From VRUE01 sp963699215 (GTDB lineage Bacteria; Actinomycetota; Thermoleophilia; Solirubrobacterales; 70-9), in NCBI GenBank assembly GCA_963699215.1, contig OY969422.1:620001-684000 (forward strand): a stretch of DNA of 64,000 nucleotides. The letters run 5' to 3'. The position numbers were made by a program, and so were the translations under genes. How positions within the stretch are numbered: the first letter of the stretch is position 1; every line of letters begins with the position of its first letter. The notes beneath the pieces are model-generated. The model saw nothing but the letters and a program-made list of their open reading frames with translations, did not search any database and was not told the DNA's origin. This document shows positions 17,407 to 25,975 of the stretch, in pieces.

Positions 17407-18150
17407 ATGAACGGGCGAGAGGCCGACAGCCGCGTGGCACTCACCGAGCACAACCTGGGCTTGGTCGCAGAGCTGCTCAGTCAGCCCCAGCACCAGACCG
17501 AGTGGCTGTCGCTGAATCCCAGTCGCTACGAGCTCCTCGCCGAGACCTCCGCTTGCGTGAAGCGGATGGCGGACAACACCAAGTGGACGATGGAGACCCT
17601 GCTGCGGCAGCTCGGCTGCCGGACCGAGGCCGTCCACGAAGTGCGCAGCATGCCGCGCGAGGAAGTGCAGCGCTGCCTCGCCTACTTCCAGTGGGTCGAG
17701 GAACTGATCGACCTGGTCGACCGGCCGCTGGAACGTCAGCGGGTCGTGGCCGGCGCCGCCCGGACGTTCCGCGAGCTTCGCGGGGACTTGGCTGCATGTC
17801 GCGGCGCGATGATCGTCGGCGACTTCCCCGCGATCGAATTCCTTCGCCTCGGCGAGATAGACCGCGGCTGGGCGGCCTGCCGGTCGCGGCTCGACCTCTC
17901 GACCGACGCCGACTCCTCGGAATCCCCGGAAGGCGACTCCGATGGCCCCCGGCCCCACCTCCGGAGCAAGCGGATCGACCGCTTCCTCGACGGAGACGAC
18001 GAATCGATCGGCCCCGCGATGCGCAAGCGGATCGCCGTGCACATCGCGGAGTGCGACCTGTGCGAGAGAGCGGTGGCCGAGCGCAGCGAACGGCGCGAAG
18101 CTCACGCTTCCCCTCCTCACGGGACGACGGCGCCAAAGCAGAGACGCTGA
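17407..18150 (+). CDS. Uncharacterised protein with C-terminal zinc-finger (ZAS-like) motif
   Basis: A 247-aa soluble protein. The N-terminal 150 residues look all-helical (LVAELLSQPQHQTEWLSLNP, CVKRMADNTKWTMETLLRQL) and match no family I know. After a Ser/Asp-rich linker comes KRIDRFLDGDDESI and HIAECDLCERAV. This H-x3-C-x2-C pattern is that of anti-sigma zinc fingers, but there is no membrane helix and no sigma factor beside it. It is divergent from the NACHT NTPase across 292 bp containing an A/T-rich stretch (TTATATTATCC at about 17183) where promoters could sit. It may be co-transcribed with the FAH gene 22 bp downstream. Confidence 0.6.
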   Translation: MNGREADSRVALTEHNLGLVAELLSQPQHQTEWLSLNPSRYELLAETSACVKRMADNTKWTMETLLRQLGCRTEAVHEVRSMPREEVQRCLAYFQWVEELIDLVDRPLERQRVVAGAARTFRELRGDLAACRGAMIVGDFPAIEFLRLGEIDRGWAACRSRLDLSTDADSSESPEGDSDGPRPHLRSKRIDRFLDGDDESIGPAMRKRIAVHIAECDLCERAVAERSERREAHASPPHGTTAPKQRR

Positions 18151-18172
18151 CAATCGGGCAGAGTCCCGGCGG

Positions 18173-19042
18173 ATGAAGCTCTGTCGATACGCAGGCGACG
18201 ACGGCGCTGCCGTGCTGGGACTGGTCGACGGCGATGAGGTGGTCGACCTCTCCGGCGGGTCGCTGCCGGCCGAACCGGCCGCGGCCCTCGCCGAGGCAGG
18301 CCAAGGCGAGCTCGAGCGGCTGGCGGCGCAGGCGCCCCGCCGGCCCCTTTCCCAGACCCACCTGCTGGCGCCGACGACGCCGCGCAAGTACCTGGGGATC
18401 GCCCTCAACTACGCGGATCACATCGCCGAGATGGGCATGGATGCGCCCGAGGTGCCGGTCTTCTTCAACAAGCAGGTCAGCTGCGTGGTCGGGCCGGGTG
18501 CCGACGTCCACATGCCGAAGGTCTCCACCTTCCTCGACTACGAGGCCGAGCTGGCGGTCGTGATCGGCAAGCGCTGCCGGCACGTACCGGTCGAGGAGGC
18601 CGCCGAGGCGATCGCCGGCTACACCGCCGCCAACGACGTCAGCGTGCGCGACTGGCAGGGCCGCGCCCAGACGATGACGATCGGCAAGTCGTTCGACACC
18701 CACGGCCCGCTCGGTCCCTGGCTGGTGACCGGCGACGAGCTGGGCGACCCGCAGGACCTCCGCATCCGCTGCTTCGTCAACGACGAGCTGCGCCAGGACG
18801 CGAGCACCGGCGAGATGGTCTTCGACTGCTTCCAGCAGGTCTCCCACCTCTCCGAAGCCTTCACCCTCGAGCCCGGTGATGTGATCGCCACCGGCACCCC
18901 TGCCGGGGTCGGCCTCGGGCGCCAGCCGATCCGCGACAACCTGCTCCACGTCGGCGACACGGTGCGGGTCGAGATCGAGGGGATCGGCGCGCTGATCAAC
19001 ACGGTGGTCGAGGAGCCCGAGGGCTTCCTCGCCGGCGAGTAG
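18173..19042 (+). CDS. Fumarylacetoacetate hydrolase family protein
   Basis: About 289 aa. The FAH catalytic core is complete: KYLGIALNYADHIAEMG, PVFFNKQVSCVVGPG, FLDYEAELAVVIGK with the metal-binding Glu pair, GYTAANDVSVRDWQ with the metal Asp, and VIATGTPAGVG. Members hydrolyse or decarboxylate beta-diketo acids in aromatic degradation (for example HpcE, HpaG) or act as oxaloacetate decarboxylases. No catabolic cluster surrounds it, so the substrate stays open. The next gene starts four bases after its stop. Confidence 0.85.
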   Translation: MKLCRYAGDDGAAVLGLVDGDEVVDLSGGSLPAEPAAALAEAGQGELERLAAQAPRRPLSQTHLLAPTTPRKYLGIALNYADHIAEMGMDAPEVPVFFNKQVSCVVGPGADVHMPKVSTFLDYEAELAVVIGKRCRHVPVEEAAEAIAGYTAANDVSVRDWQGRAQTMTIGKSFDTHGPLGPWLVTGDELGDPQDLRIRCFVNDELRQDASTGEMVFDCFQQVSHLSEAFTLEPGDVIATGTPAGVGLGRQPIRDNLLHVGDTVRVEIEGIGALINTVVEEPEGFLAGE

Positions 19043-19046
19043 AGGC

Positions 19047-19928
19047 ATGCTGACCGAGCGGGTGCGGCGATGGCAGCGCACGGGAGCGGTCGAGGAGGTG
19101 CTCGGCAGGCGGCTGTTCGTCCATCGCCGCGAGGGCAGCGAAGACCCCCTGCTGCTCTTCCTGCACGGCTTTCCCTCAAGCTCCTACGACTGGCGGGAGC
19201 TGTTCGAGCTGCGCCAGGGGGAGGCGACGCTGGCCTTCGACTTCCTCGGCTTCGGCCTCTCCGAGAAGCCGCGCGACCACGTCTACACGCTCGCCTGGCA
19301 GGCCGACGCGGCCGAGGAGCTGGTGCGGCGAGCCGGCTCGCCGCCCGTCTTCGTCGTCGGCCACGACATGGGGACCTCGGTCGCCACCGAGCTGATGGCG
19401 CGCGACCTGCGCAACGAGCTCGAGATGAAGCTCAGCGGCGCGCTGCTCTTCAACGGCAGCATGCTGCTGCACCTGGCCAAGCCGACGCTCGGCCAACAGT
19501 TGCTGCGCAGCCGCTTCGGGGCGCTCTTCGCGCGGCTGACGAGCGAGCGCAGCTTCCGCGCCCAGTTCTCCCGCGTCTTCTCTCCCCAGCACCCACTCAG
19601 CGACGAGGAGGCGGCCGACCAGTGGTCGCTGATCTCCCACGCCGGCGGCCAGCGCATCGCCCACCTCACGATCAACTACATGGCCGAGCGCGAACGCTTC
19701 ACCGAGCGCTGGCACGGCGCGATCCGCGACTGGCACGGCGCCCTGACCCTGGCCTGGGGCCTGCAGGACCCCGTCGCCCGCACCGAGGTCCTCGACGGCC
19801 TGCGCGACCTTCGCCCAGGCGTGGAGACGATCGAGCTACCCGATGCGGCGCACTACCCGCAGATCGAACAGCCCGAGTCGATCTCGGCCGCGCTCGACAC
19901 GGCCCTCGCGTCGGCCTCCGCTCCCTGA
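19047..19928 (+). CDS. Alpha/beta hydrolase, haloalkane dehalogenase/epoxide hydrolase type
   Basis: A 293-aa hydrolase. The oxyanion motif is FLHGFPSSSYDWREL. The nucleophile elbow VVGHDMGTSVATEL has Asp rather than Ser, as in haloalkane dehalogenases and epoxide hydrolases. The catalytic His is in DAAHYPQIEQPE. The cap domain is of normal length. It sits four bases after the FAH gene and is likely co-transcribed with it. Confidence 0.85.
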   Translation: MLTERVRRWQRTGAVEEVLGRRLFVHRREGSEDPLLLFLHGFPSSSYDWRELFELRQGEATLAFDFLGFGLSEKPRDHVYTLAWQADAAEELVRRAGSPPVFVVGHDMGTSVATELMARDLRNELEMKLSGALLFNGSMLLHLAKPTLGQQLLRSRFGALFARLTSERSFRAQFSRVFSPQHPLSDEEAADQWSLISHAGGQRIAHLTINYMAERERFTERWHGAIRDWHGALTLAWGLQDPVARTEVLDGLRDLRPGVETIELPDAAHYPQIEQPESISAALDTALASASAP

Positions 19929-20007
19929 GCGGCCGATCGCGGCGCACGGCCCCGCGACCTCATCGGAATCGACACGTTTATAACGGTCAAATTACTCAGC
20001 TTGTTCC

Positions 20008-21561
20008 ATGTACTCTTACGGCCTCATGGCATCGAAGACGCGGGGCAAGGGGGGGAAGGCGAGGGAGCGTCCCACGACGCAGGAGAAAGTGCCGTCGTCG
20101 CTTCCCAAAGCTCTCCCACCGCTGGGCGCCGCGGCGCTCGTATTCGTCGCCGCGGGCGCGGTGCTCATGCTGGAGATCCTCGCCGTCCGGCTGCTGGCGC
20201 CCTACGTCGGCCTGACCCTGGAGACGACGACCTCGATCATCGGCGCCGCGCTCGCCGGCATCGCCGGCGGCGCCGCGATCGGCGGCTACCTGGCGGACCG
20301 CACCGACACGCGCAGACTGATCGTCGGGCTGTTGATCGGCGGCGGCCTGCTCACGCTGCTGACCGTCCCGGTGGTGCGCTGGCTGGGCCCTGGCGCACGC
20401 GGCGACGGCGACCTCGCCGCACTCGGCATCACCCTCGTGGCGCTCGTGCCGGCCGCCGCGGTGCTCAGCGCCGTCTCCCCCGCCGTCGCGCATCTGCAGT
20501 TGCACGATCTGCGCGTGAGCGGCACGGTCGTGGGACGGCTCTCTGCCTGGGCGACCGCGGGCGCGCTCATCGGCACCTTCGGCACCGGCTTCGTGCTGGT
20601 CCCGCTGCTGTCGGTCGGCGCCGCGGTCCTGATCGTCGGAATCGTCCTGGTGCTTGTCGGCATCGCGCTCGCCGCCTCCTCGCGGCTGCTCTCGCTGGCC
20701 GGCGTGGCCGGCGTCGCGATCTCGGCCCTGGTGCTCGGCGCATGGTCGGGCGGACTCGACTCTCCTTGCGACGCCGAGACCAAGTACCACTGCATCGACG
20801 TCGAAGCCGACCCGAAGAACCCGGGCGGGTACGACCTCCTGCTCGACGACCTGAACCACTCCTACGTCGACCTCAACGACCCGACGAACCTCGAATATCC
20901 GTACACCCGTTGGATCGCCAAGGCGATCGACGCGACGAATCCCCCGAGGGCACCGCTCGACGTCGTCTTCATCGGCGGCGGCGGATTCACCCTCCCGCGC
21001 TGGCTCGGTGCGACGCGCCCCGGCTCGCAAGCGCAAGTGCTCGAGGTCGACGGCGAACTCGTGGACTTCGACGAAGAGCGCTTCGGGCTGCGCACGTCGC
21101 CGGCGCTCCGCGTCTCGGTCGGCGACGCGCGCATCGGCATGCTCGACGTGGCCACCGATAGCGCCGACGTCGTCGTCGGCGACGCCTTCGGGAACCTCGC
21201 CGTGCCGTGGCACCTCGCGACCTCCGAGTGGACCGACGAAGTGAAGCGCGTGCTCGAGCCGAACGGCCTCTACGCGCTCAACGTGATCGATCTTTCCCCG
21301 TTCGACCTGCAGCGGGCCGAGGCGGCGACGCTGCTCGACGCCTTCGCCGACGTCCGGATCGTCACCTTCGGCATCAAAGAACACCCGACCGGGGGGAACG
21401 CGGTCCTGCTCGCCTCCGACCGCCCGATCCCCGAGGCCGCCGGCTCGGAGAACCAATACACGACCACCATGAGGTCCCAGGAAGTCGAGTCATTCGCCGA
21501 AGACGCCGAGGTGCTGCGCGACGACTTCGCCCCAGCCGACCAGCTCCTGACCACCCCTTGA
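20008..21561 (+). CDS. Membrane-fused spermidine synthase-like protein
   Basis: 517 aa. Residues 40-250 hold about six hydrophobic helices, beginning LEILAVRLLAPYVGLTLETT and SIIGAALAGIAGGAAIGGYL, the signature of the fused MFS/spermidine synthase family. The C-terminal half is a Rossmann methyltransferase-like domain (LDVVFIGGGGFTLPRWL, QAQVLEVDGELVDF, ADVVVGDAFGNLAVPWHL). Classical polyamine-binding residues are not clear, so true aminopropyl transfer is uncertain. The start is ATG 20008 or ATG 20026. A TTTATAAC element lies about 30 bp upstream. Confidence 0.8.
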   Translation: MYSYGLMASKTRGKGGKARERPTTQEKVPSSLPKALPPLGAAALVFVAAGAVLMLEILAVRLLAPYVGLTLETTTSIIGAALAGIAGGAAIGGYLADRTDTRRLIVGLLIGGGLLTLLTVPVVRWLGPGARGDGDLAALGITLVALVPAAAVLSAVSPAVAHLQLHDLRVSGTVVGRLSAWATAGALIGTFGTGFVLVPLLSVGAAVLIVGIVLVLVGIALAASSRLLSLAGVAGVAISALVLGAWSGGLDSPCDAETKYHCIDVEADPKNPGGYDLLLDDLNHSYVDLNDPTNLEYPYTRWIAKAIDATNPPRAPLDVVFIGGGGFTLPRWLGATRPGSQAQVLEVDGELVDFDEERFGLRTSPALRVSVGDARIGMLDVATDSADVVVGDAFGNLAVPWHLATSEWTDEVKRVLEPNGLYALNVIDLSPFDLQRAEAATLLDAFADVRIVTFGIKEHPTGGNAVLLASDRPIPEAAGSENQYTTTMRSQEVESFAEDAEVLRDDFAPADQLLTTP

Positions 21562-21562
21562 G

Positions 21563-21635
21563 TGGCGAGGGTGGGAATCGAACCCACGACACCACGATTT
21601 TCAGTCGTGTGCTCTACCAACTGAGCTACCTCGCC
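21563..21635 (-). tRNA. tRNA-Phe (GAA)
   Basis: 73 nt. The acceptor arms GGCGAGG and CCTCGCC pair perfectly. The D arm (TAGCTCAGTTGGTAGAGCA), the anticodon loop CTGAAAA between ACGA and TCGT, and the T arm (GTGGG TTCGATT CCCAC) are all standard. The anticodon is GAA. CCA is not encoded. The 3' end lies one base from the stop codon of the convergent spermidine synthase-like gene. Confidence 0.97.
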
Positions 21636-21711
21636 GTAGCTGAAGCGTGGCGATAGCCGCGCAGCGGGAAGGCTAGCGACCGGGGAGCCACGGGGCTGCT
21701 TGGATTGGCCC

Positions 21712-23151
21712 GTGGCCTGGGCTCGTGCAGGAATCGCGCTTGGCGCGGTCGCCGTCGCGGTCGTGGCGCTGTCGGGCGGGCACCGGGACGACCCGTGGAC
21801 GCCGACGGGGCTGCCCGGCCTCCCGCCGCCCTTCCTGGGCACGGCGGTGGTCGGCAGCGGCGGGCGGACCGCGGCGGTCGACGCCTACGGCAACATCGTC
21901 GACCTGCGGGCACCCGGGCCTGCCGGGCCGCCGTTGATCGCGGTGGCGGCGGATCGGCAGGCGGCGGGAACGGTGGCGGCGGGCGAAGCGGTCGTCGCCC
22001 GAGGGCGGCTGCGAGACGGGAGCTCGCCTGCCTCTCTGGCGCGCCGACTCGGTCCGGCAGCGATACCTGCCCGGGACCAACGTGCTGCGCACCGTGGCGC
22101 GGTTCGGGGCGCAGCGGGTCGTGGTCCTGCGACGGATCGGCGGGCCCGGCGCAGCCAGCGCCGATCGGCGCTGGCTGGCGCGCGCCCGGTCGCTGGGCAC
22201 CCAGGCCCCGCGCTGGGCACGGGCGATGTACAGGCGCTCGCTGCTGGTGCTGCGGGCGCTGACCGACCGGCGGACCGGCGCGGTCGCCGCCGGAGCGCGG
22301 GACGGCTGGGCCTACGTCTGGCCGCGCGACGCCGCGGCGGTCGGAATCGCCCTCGCCGCCGCCGGCTACCGACCAGAGGCGCGGCGAGTCGCGCGCTTCC
22401 TGCTCGACCTGGACCTGCGGGACGGCGGCGCGGTTCCACGGAGACCGGCGAGCCCGTCGACGGGCGAGCCGCGCAGGGCGACGCGCAGGGCTGGGTCGCG
22501 GCGGCGGCACGAGCGGCTGGAATCGAGCCGCAACGCGCGAGACCCATGGCACCGGATGGGCTCGGCCCTGCCTGGCGCGACCGCTCCGACTATCAGGAGG
22601 GCGACCCTGGCGACTTTCTCGCCAACGCGATCGCATCCACATTCGGCAACGGGCCGAAGGCGGACCATACCGCCCGAGATCGGCCCATCGGCGAGAAGGG
22701 GCTTGGGTGGCGGCCGAGTTCGGGACGCCGCGGGGCCTAGTGCGCGTCGCCGCCGATCCTGACTCTGGCCTCGACTCGGCGGCGGCGTGGGCGGTGCGGC
22801 CCTTCTCGCTGCCCGCTCTCTTCCCGGCCGCCCGCCGCACCCTGCTGCGCCTCGTCGCCCAGCGTGAGAGCCGCTTCGGCCTCGTCCCGTCGGAGAGCTG
22901 GCACGGGGGCGACGATCCCTGGACGGCGCCGACGGCCTGGACCGCCTGGTCCCTCGCCGCCCTCGGCGAACGCCACGCCGCCCTCGGTCTGCATCGCCGA
23001 CCTGCGCCGCGCCGCGACGCCGCTCGGCCTCCTCCCCGAGCGAGTCGACGCCCGCACCGGTCTTCCCGCCTCGACCACCCCCCTCGCCTGGTCCCACGCC
23101 TTCGCGATCCTCGCCCTCCGCGAGCTCTGGCCTGGACGTGCCGCGAGTTAG
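21712..23151 (+). CDS. GH15-like glycosidase, frameshifted at several points
   Basis: Reading across frames gives an exported or membrane-anchored glycosidase of about 480 aa. ARAGIALGAVAVAVVALSGG is the signal/anchor. DSVRQRYLPGTNVLRTVARF follows in a second frame, as do RDGWAYVWPRDAAAVGIALA (the WPRDAA motif of GH15 glucoamylases) and YRPEARRVARFLLDLDL. SDYQEGDPGDFLANAIASTF is in the first frame, FGLVPSESWHGGDDPWTAPT (with the second catalytic Glu) in a third, and PLAWSHAFAILALRELW closes in the first. At least four breaks are needed (about 22030, 22430, 22710 and 23000). Motifs on both sides of each break are intact, so sequence error is as likely as pseudogene. It probably hydrolyses alpha-glucans or trehalose. 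Confidence 0.6.
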
Positions 23152-23181
23152 AGGTCACTATGGGTACTCAACTCGCGGCAC
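23138..23181. terminator. Hairpin E3 (12-bp stem, 20-nt loop), copy of E1
   Basis: GTGCCGCGAGTT pairs with AACTCGCGGCAC. The loop (23150-23169) contains CACTATGGGTACTC and differs at only two positions from E1 read on the other strand. It carries the stop codon of the GH15-like gene and lies 17 bp from the stop of the convergent LOG gene, so it probably terminates transcripts from both sides. Confidence 0.65.
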
Positions 23182-23197
23182 ATCTGCCTGGTGACAA

Positions 23198-23696
23198 TCA
23201 GAGGACGTCGAGTGCCGCGGCGACGGCCTGCTCCGCGGTCTCGACCGGGACCACGCCGGGGGCGCCCTCCATCCGCTCGCGGCCGGTCAGCCCCCAGCTG
23301 CGCAGGGCGACGACGGTCTTGCCGAAGGTGCGCGCGTGGCCGATCTCCGAGAGCGTCCCCCACTCGCCGCCGACCGCGATCACCGCATCGCCGCTGGCGA
23401 CCACGGCGAGGTTGCGCGCGTGGCCGACGCGCGCTCGCGACGACATGGGTGCAGTGCGGGTTCGCTTCCTCGACCGAGACCCCCGGCACGATCCCGACCA
23501 CCTCGCCGCCGGCCTGTGCCGCGCCCCGCGACGCTGCCTCCATCACGCCGCCACGCCCGCCGCAGACGACGGTGACGCCGGCTTCGGCCAGGCGACGCCC
23601 GACCTCCTCGGCCAGCCGCGCGACCCCGGACGACTGCTCGCAATCGCCGGCTCCGATCACCGCGACCTGCCGGAACCGTCGTTCGCCGCTGCTCAT
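23198..23696 (-). CDS. LOG-family (TIGR00725-type) nucleotide-binding protein, frameshifted
   Basis: From ATG 23696 the protein reads RFRQVAVIGAGDCEQSSGVA and VVCGGRGGVMEAASRGAAQA, the Rossmann start and the GG-R/GVMEA motif of the LOG/lysine-decarboxylase-like family. The frame changes near 23432 and continues as ARNLAVVASGDAVIAVGGEW GTLSE (two adjacent segments), the second signature. One extra base in a CGCGCTCG context explains the break. The TIGR00725 branch is of unknown role; related LOG proteins release cytokinin bases from nucleotides. The start overlaps the helicase stop (ATGA). Confidence 0.75.
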
Positions 23697-25975
23697 CGCC
23701 GACCGGAACCTTGCATCGCACCCATCAGCTCCAGCGCGCCGGCCTTGTGCAGCGGTTCGTTGAGGTTGCCGCACTTGGGGCTCTGCACGCAGGAGGGGCA
23801 GCCGGACTCGCATGGGCACTCGGCGATCAGGCGCTCGGCGTCGCCGAGCAGGCGCTCGAACTGCTCGTAGCCGCGCAGGGTGATCCCGACTCCGCCGGGG
23901 TGGCCGTCGTAGATGAAGATCGTCGCCCGGCCGGTCTGGAAGTGGACGTTGGTCGAGAGGCCGCCGATGTCCCAGCGGTCGCACATCGCGATCAGCGGCA
24001 GCACCGCGATCTGGCCGTGCTCGGTCGCGTGCAGGGCGCCGAGCAGGACGTCGGGCGGCAGCGCGCCGCTGAGCCGGTCGGGCAGCACGTACCAGAGCGC
24101 CTGGGTGACGAAGTGCTGCTCGGGCAGCTCCAGGGCGACGATGTCGATCGGCTCCTGCTCGGAGATCGAGACCCGCTGGAAGGCGATCACCTGCTCGGTC
24201 ACCGAGACCTCGCCGAAGTGCAGCTCGACCCCCGCGACGCTGCGCTGCTCGCGGACCCGCTCGATGTAGATCTCGGTCTCCTTCTTCGGCCGCGTGTACC
24301 AGTCGCCGTCGAAGCGCGAGACGATCGCCCGCCGCCCCTCGATGTCGAGCTGCTCGACCTCGTAGGAGCGCCCCAGGTGGAGGTAGACGGCGCCGGGGTG
24401 GATCGTGGTGAAGGCGCGCTCGGCCTCGACCAGGCCCAGCATCTCGCCCGAGTCGCGCTCGATCACCGCCACCGAGTCGGCCGAGGCCGAGCGCAGCGGG
24501 ATCTTCGACGCGACGAACTCGCTGCTGCGCGGCAGCAGCCGGCCTCCGGCGCGGCGCAGCTCCCCGGCCGCGACCAGCCGCTCGGCCCGCTCGCGCCAGC
24601 CCGCGCCGAAGACCTCGTCGTCCTCCGCGCTCAGCGGCAGCTCGTAGGCGGCGGCGACCAGGTGGCGGGAGGCGATCTGCTCGCTTGCGTGGTCGAGGAT
24701 CGCCGCCTCGACCGGGCGGCCGAGGAACTCGTCCGGGTGGCGGCAGAAGAACTGGTCGAGCGCGTCCTGCGCCGGCGACGTAGACGGCGAGCCCGCGCCG
24801 CCGCCGCCCCGCCCGGCCCCACATCTGGCGCAGGCTCGCCACGGTGCCGGGGAAGGTGACGCAGATCGCCGCGTCGAGCTCGCCGACGTCGATCCCCAGC
24901 TCGAGCGCGTCGGTCGCGACGACGGCGAGCAGCTCGCCCGCCGCCAGCCGCGCCTCGATCTCGCGCCGCTGCTGCGGCGTGTAGCCGCCGCGGTAGGGGG
25001 CGATCCGCGCCGCCAGCTCGGGCTTGCCGCGCGCGCTCCAGGTCTTCGCGGGCGAAGCGCTGGATCAGCTCGATCCCGCGGCGGCTTTTGAGGAAGCAGA
25101 TCGTCCGCACTCCCTGGGAGACGAGCTCGACCAGCAGGTCCGCCGCCTCGGAGAGCGCCGAGCGCCGCGTCCCGCTCGCCTTGTCGATCAGCGGCGGGTT
25201 CCACATCGCGATCTCGCGCCCGCTGCGCGGCGCGCCGTCGTCGTCGATCAGCTCGAACGGCGTCGCCGACCAGCCGCTCGGCCAGCTCGACCGGGTTGGC
25301 GATCGTCGCCGAGGCGAGCAGGAAGCGCGGCTCGGAGCCGTAGGCGCGCGCCACCCGCCGCAGCCGCCGCAGCACGTTGGCGACGTGGGAGCCGAAGACG
25401 CCGCGGTAGGTGTGCGCCTCGTCGACGACGACCCAGCCGAGGTTGGCGAGGAAGTCCCCCCAGCTCTTGTGGTGCGGCAGGAGGCCGACGTGGAGCATGT
25501 CGGGGTTGGTCAGGACGAGGTTGTTGCGGCGGCGGATCGCCGGCCGCTCCTCGCGCGGCGTGTCGCCGTCGTAGATCGCCTCGCGCAGCCCCGGCGGGCG
25601 CAGCAGGGCGAGCTTGCGCGCCTGGTCCTGGGCGAGCGCCTTGGTCGGGTAGAGGTAGAGGGCGCGCCGCTTCGGATCGCGCGCGATGCCGTCGAGCACC
25701 GGCAGGTTGAAGGCGAGGCTCTTGCCCGAGGCGGTGCCGCTGGTGATCACCAGGTTGGAGGCGACGGCCGCCTTCAGCGCTTCGCGCTGGTGCGAGTAGA
25801 GGCGCTCGATGCCGACCCGCGCCAGCGCCTCGACCAGGCCTCGGTCGAGCGAGCGCGGCATCGCCACCGGCTTCGCCGCCCGCTCGGGCTCGGCGCTCTC
25901 GGCGACGATGCGCCCGTCACGGCGCGCGGGATCGATCGCGATCGCCCACGGCGTCTCCAGCAGGCTCTTCGCCAC
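23693..25975 (-). CDS. DEAD/DEAH helicase with DUF1998 zinc domain (MrfA/YprA-like), frameshifted
   Basis: The N-terminal third has the Q-motif region RLYSHQREALKAAVASN, Walker A ITSGTASGKSLAFNLP, YPTKALAQDQARKL, DEAH in VVVDEAHTYRGVFGSH, and LASATIANP. Three single-base breaks between about 25270 and 24780 disturb the second RecA domain. Its pieces are RTICFLKSRRGIELIQRFAR and ASLRQMWGRAGRRRRG (motif VI). Because there are three, the original frame returns. The C-terminal DUF1998 region carries four cysteines in CPCESGCPSCVQSPKCGN. MrfA-type 3'-5' helicases repair mitomycin-type DNA damage in Bacillus. GTG 25975 overlaps the folP stop; GTG 25981 is an alternative. Confidence 0.82.
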   Translation of the reverse strand: MAKSLLETPWAIAIDPARRDGRIVAESAEPERAAKPVAMPRSLDRGLVEALARVGIERLYSHQREALKAAVASNLVITSGTASGKSLAFNLPVLDGIARDPKRRALYLYPTKALAQDQARKLALLRPPGLREAIYDGDTPREERPAIRRRNNLVLTNPDMLHVGLLPHHKSWGDFLANLGWVVVDEAHTYRGVFGSHVANVLRRLRRVARAYGSEPRFLLASATIANPVELAERLVGDAVRADRRRRRAAQRARDRDVEPAADRQGERDAALGALRGGGPAGRARLPGSADDLLPQKPPRDRADPALRPRRPGARAASPSWRRGSPPTAAATRRSSGARSRRGWRRASCSPSSRPTRSSWGSTSASSTRRSASPSPAPWRACARCGAGRGGGGAGSPSTSPAQDALDQFFCRHPDEFLGRPVEAAILDHASEQIASRHLVAAAYELPLSAEDDEVFGAGWRERAERLVAAGELRRAGGRLLPRSSEFVASKIPLRSASADSVAVIERDSGEMLGLVEAERAFTTIHPGAVYLHLGRSYEVEQLDIEGRRAIVSRFDGDWYTRPKKETEIYIERVREQRSVAGVELHFGEVSVTEQVIAFQRVSISEQEPIDIVALELPEQHFVTQALWYVLPDRLSGALPPDVLLGALHATEHGQIAVLPLIAMCDRWDIGGLSTNVHFQTGRATIFIYDGHPGGVGITLRGYEQFERLLGDAERLIAECPCESGCPSCVQSPKCGNLNEPLHKAGALELMGAMQGSGRR

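Noticed and set aside
21712..23151. Treating the GH15-like gene as a true pseudogene
   Set aside because: Catalytic motifs are intact in each frame piece and the same kind of single-base break affects essential genes here, so decay is not shown.
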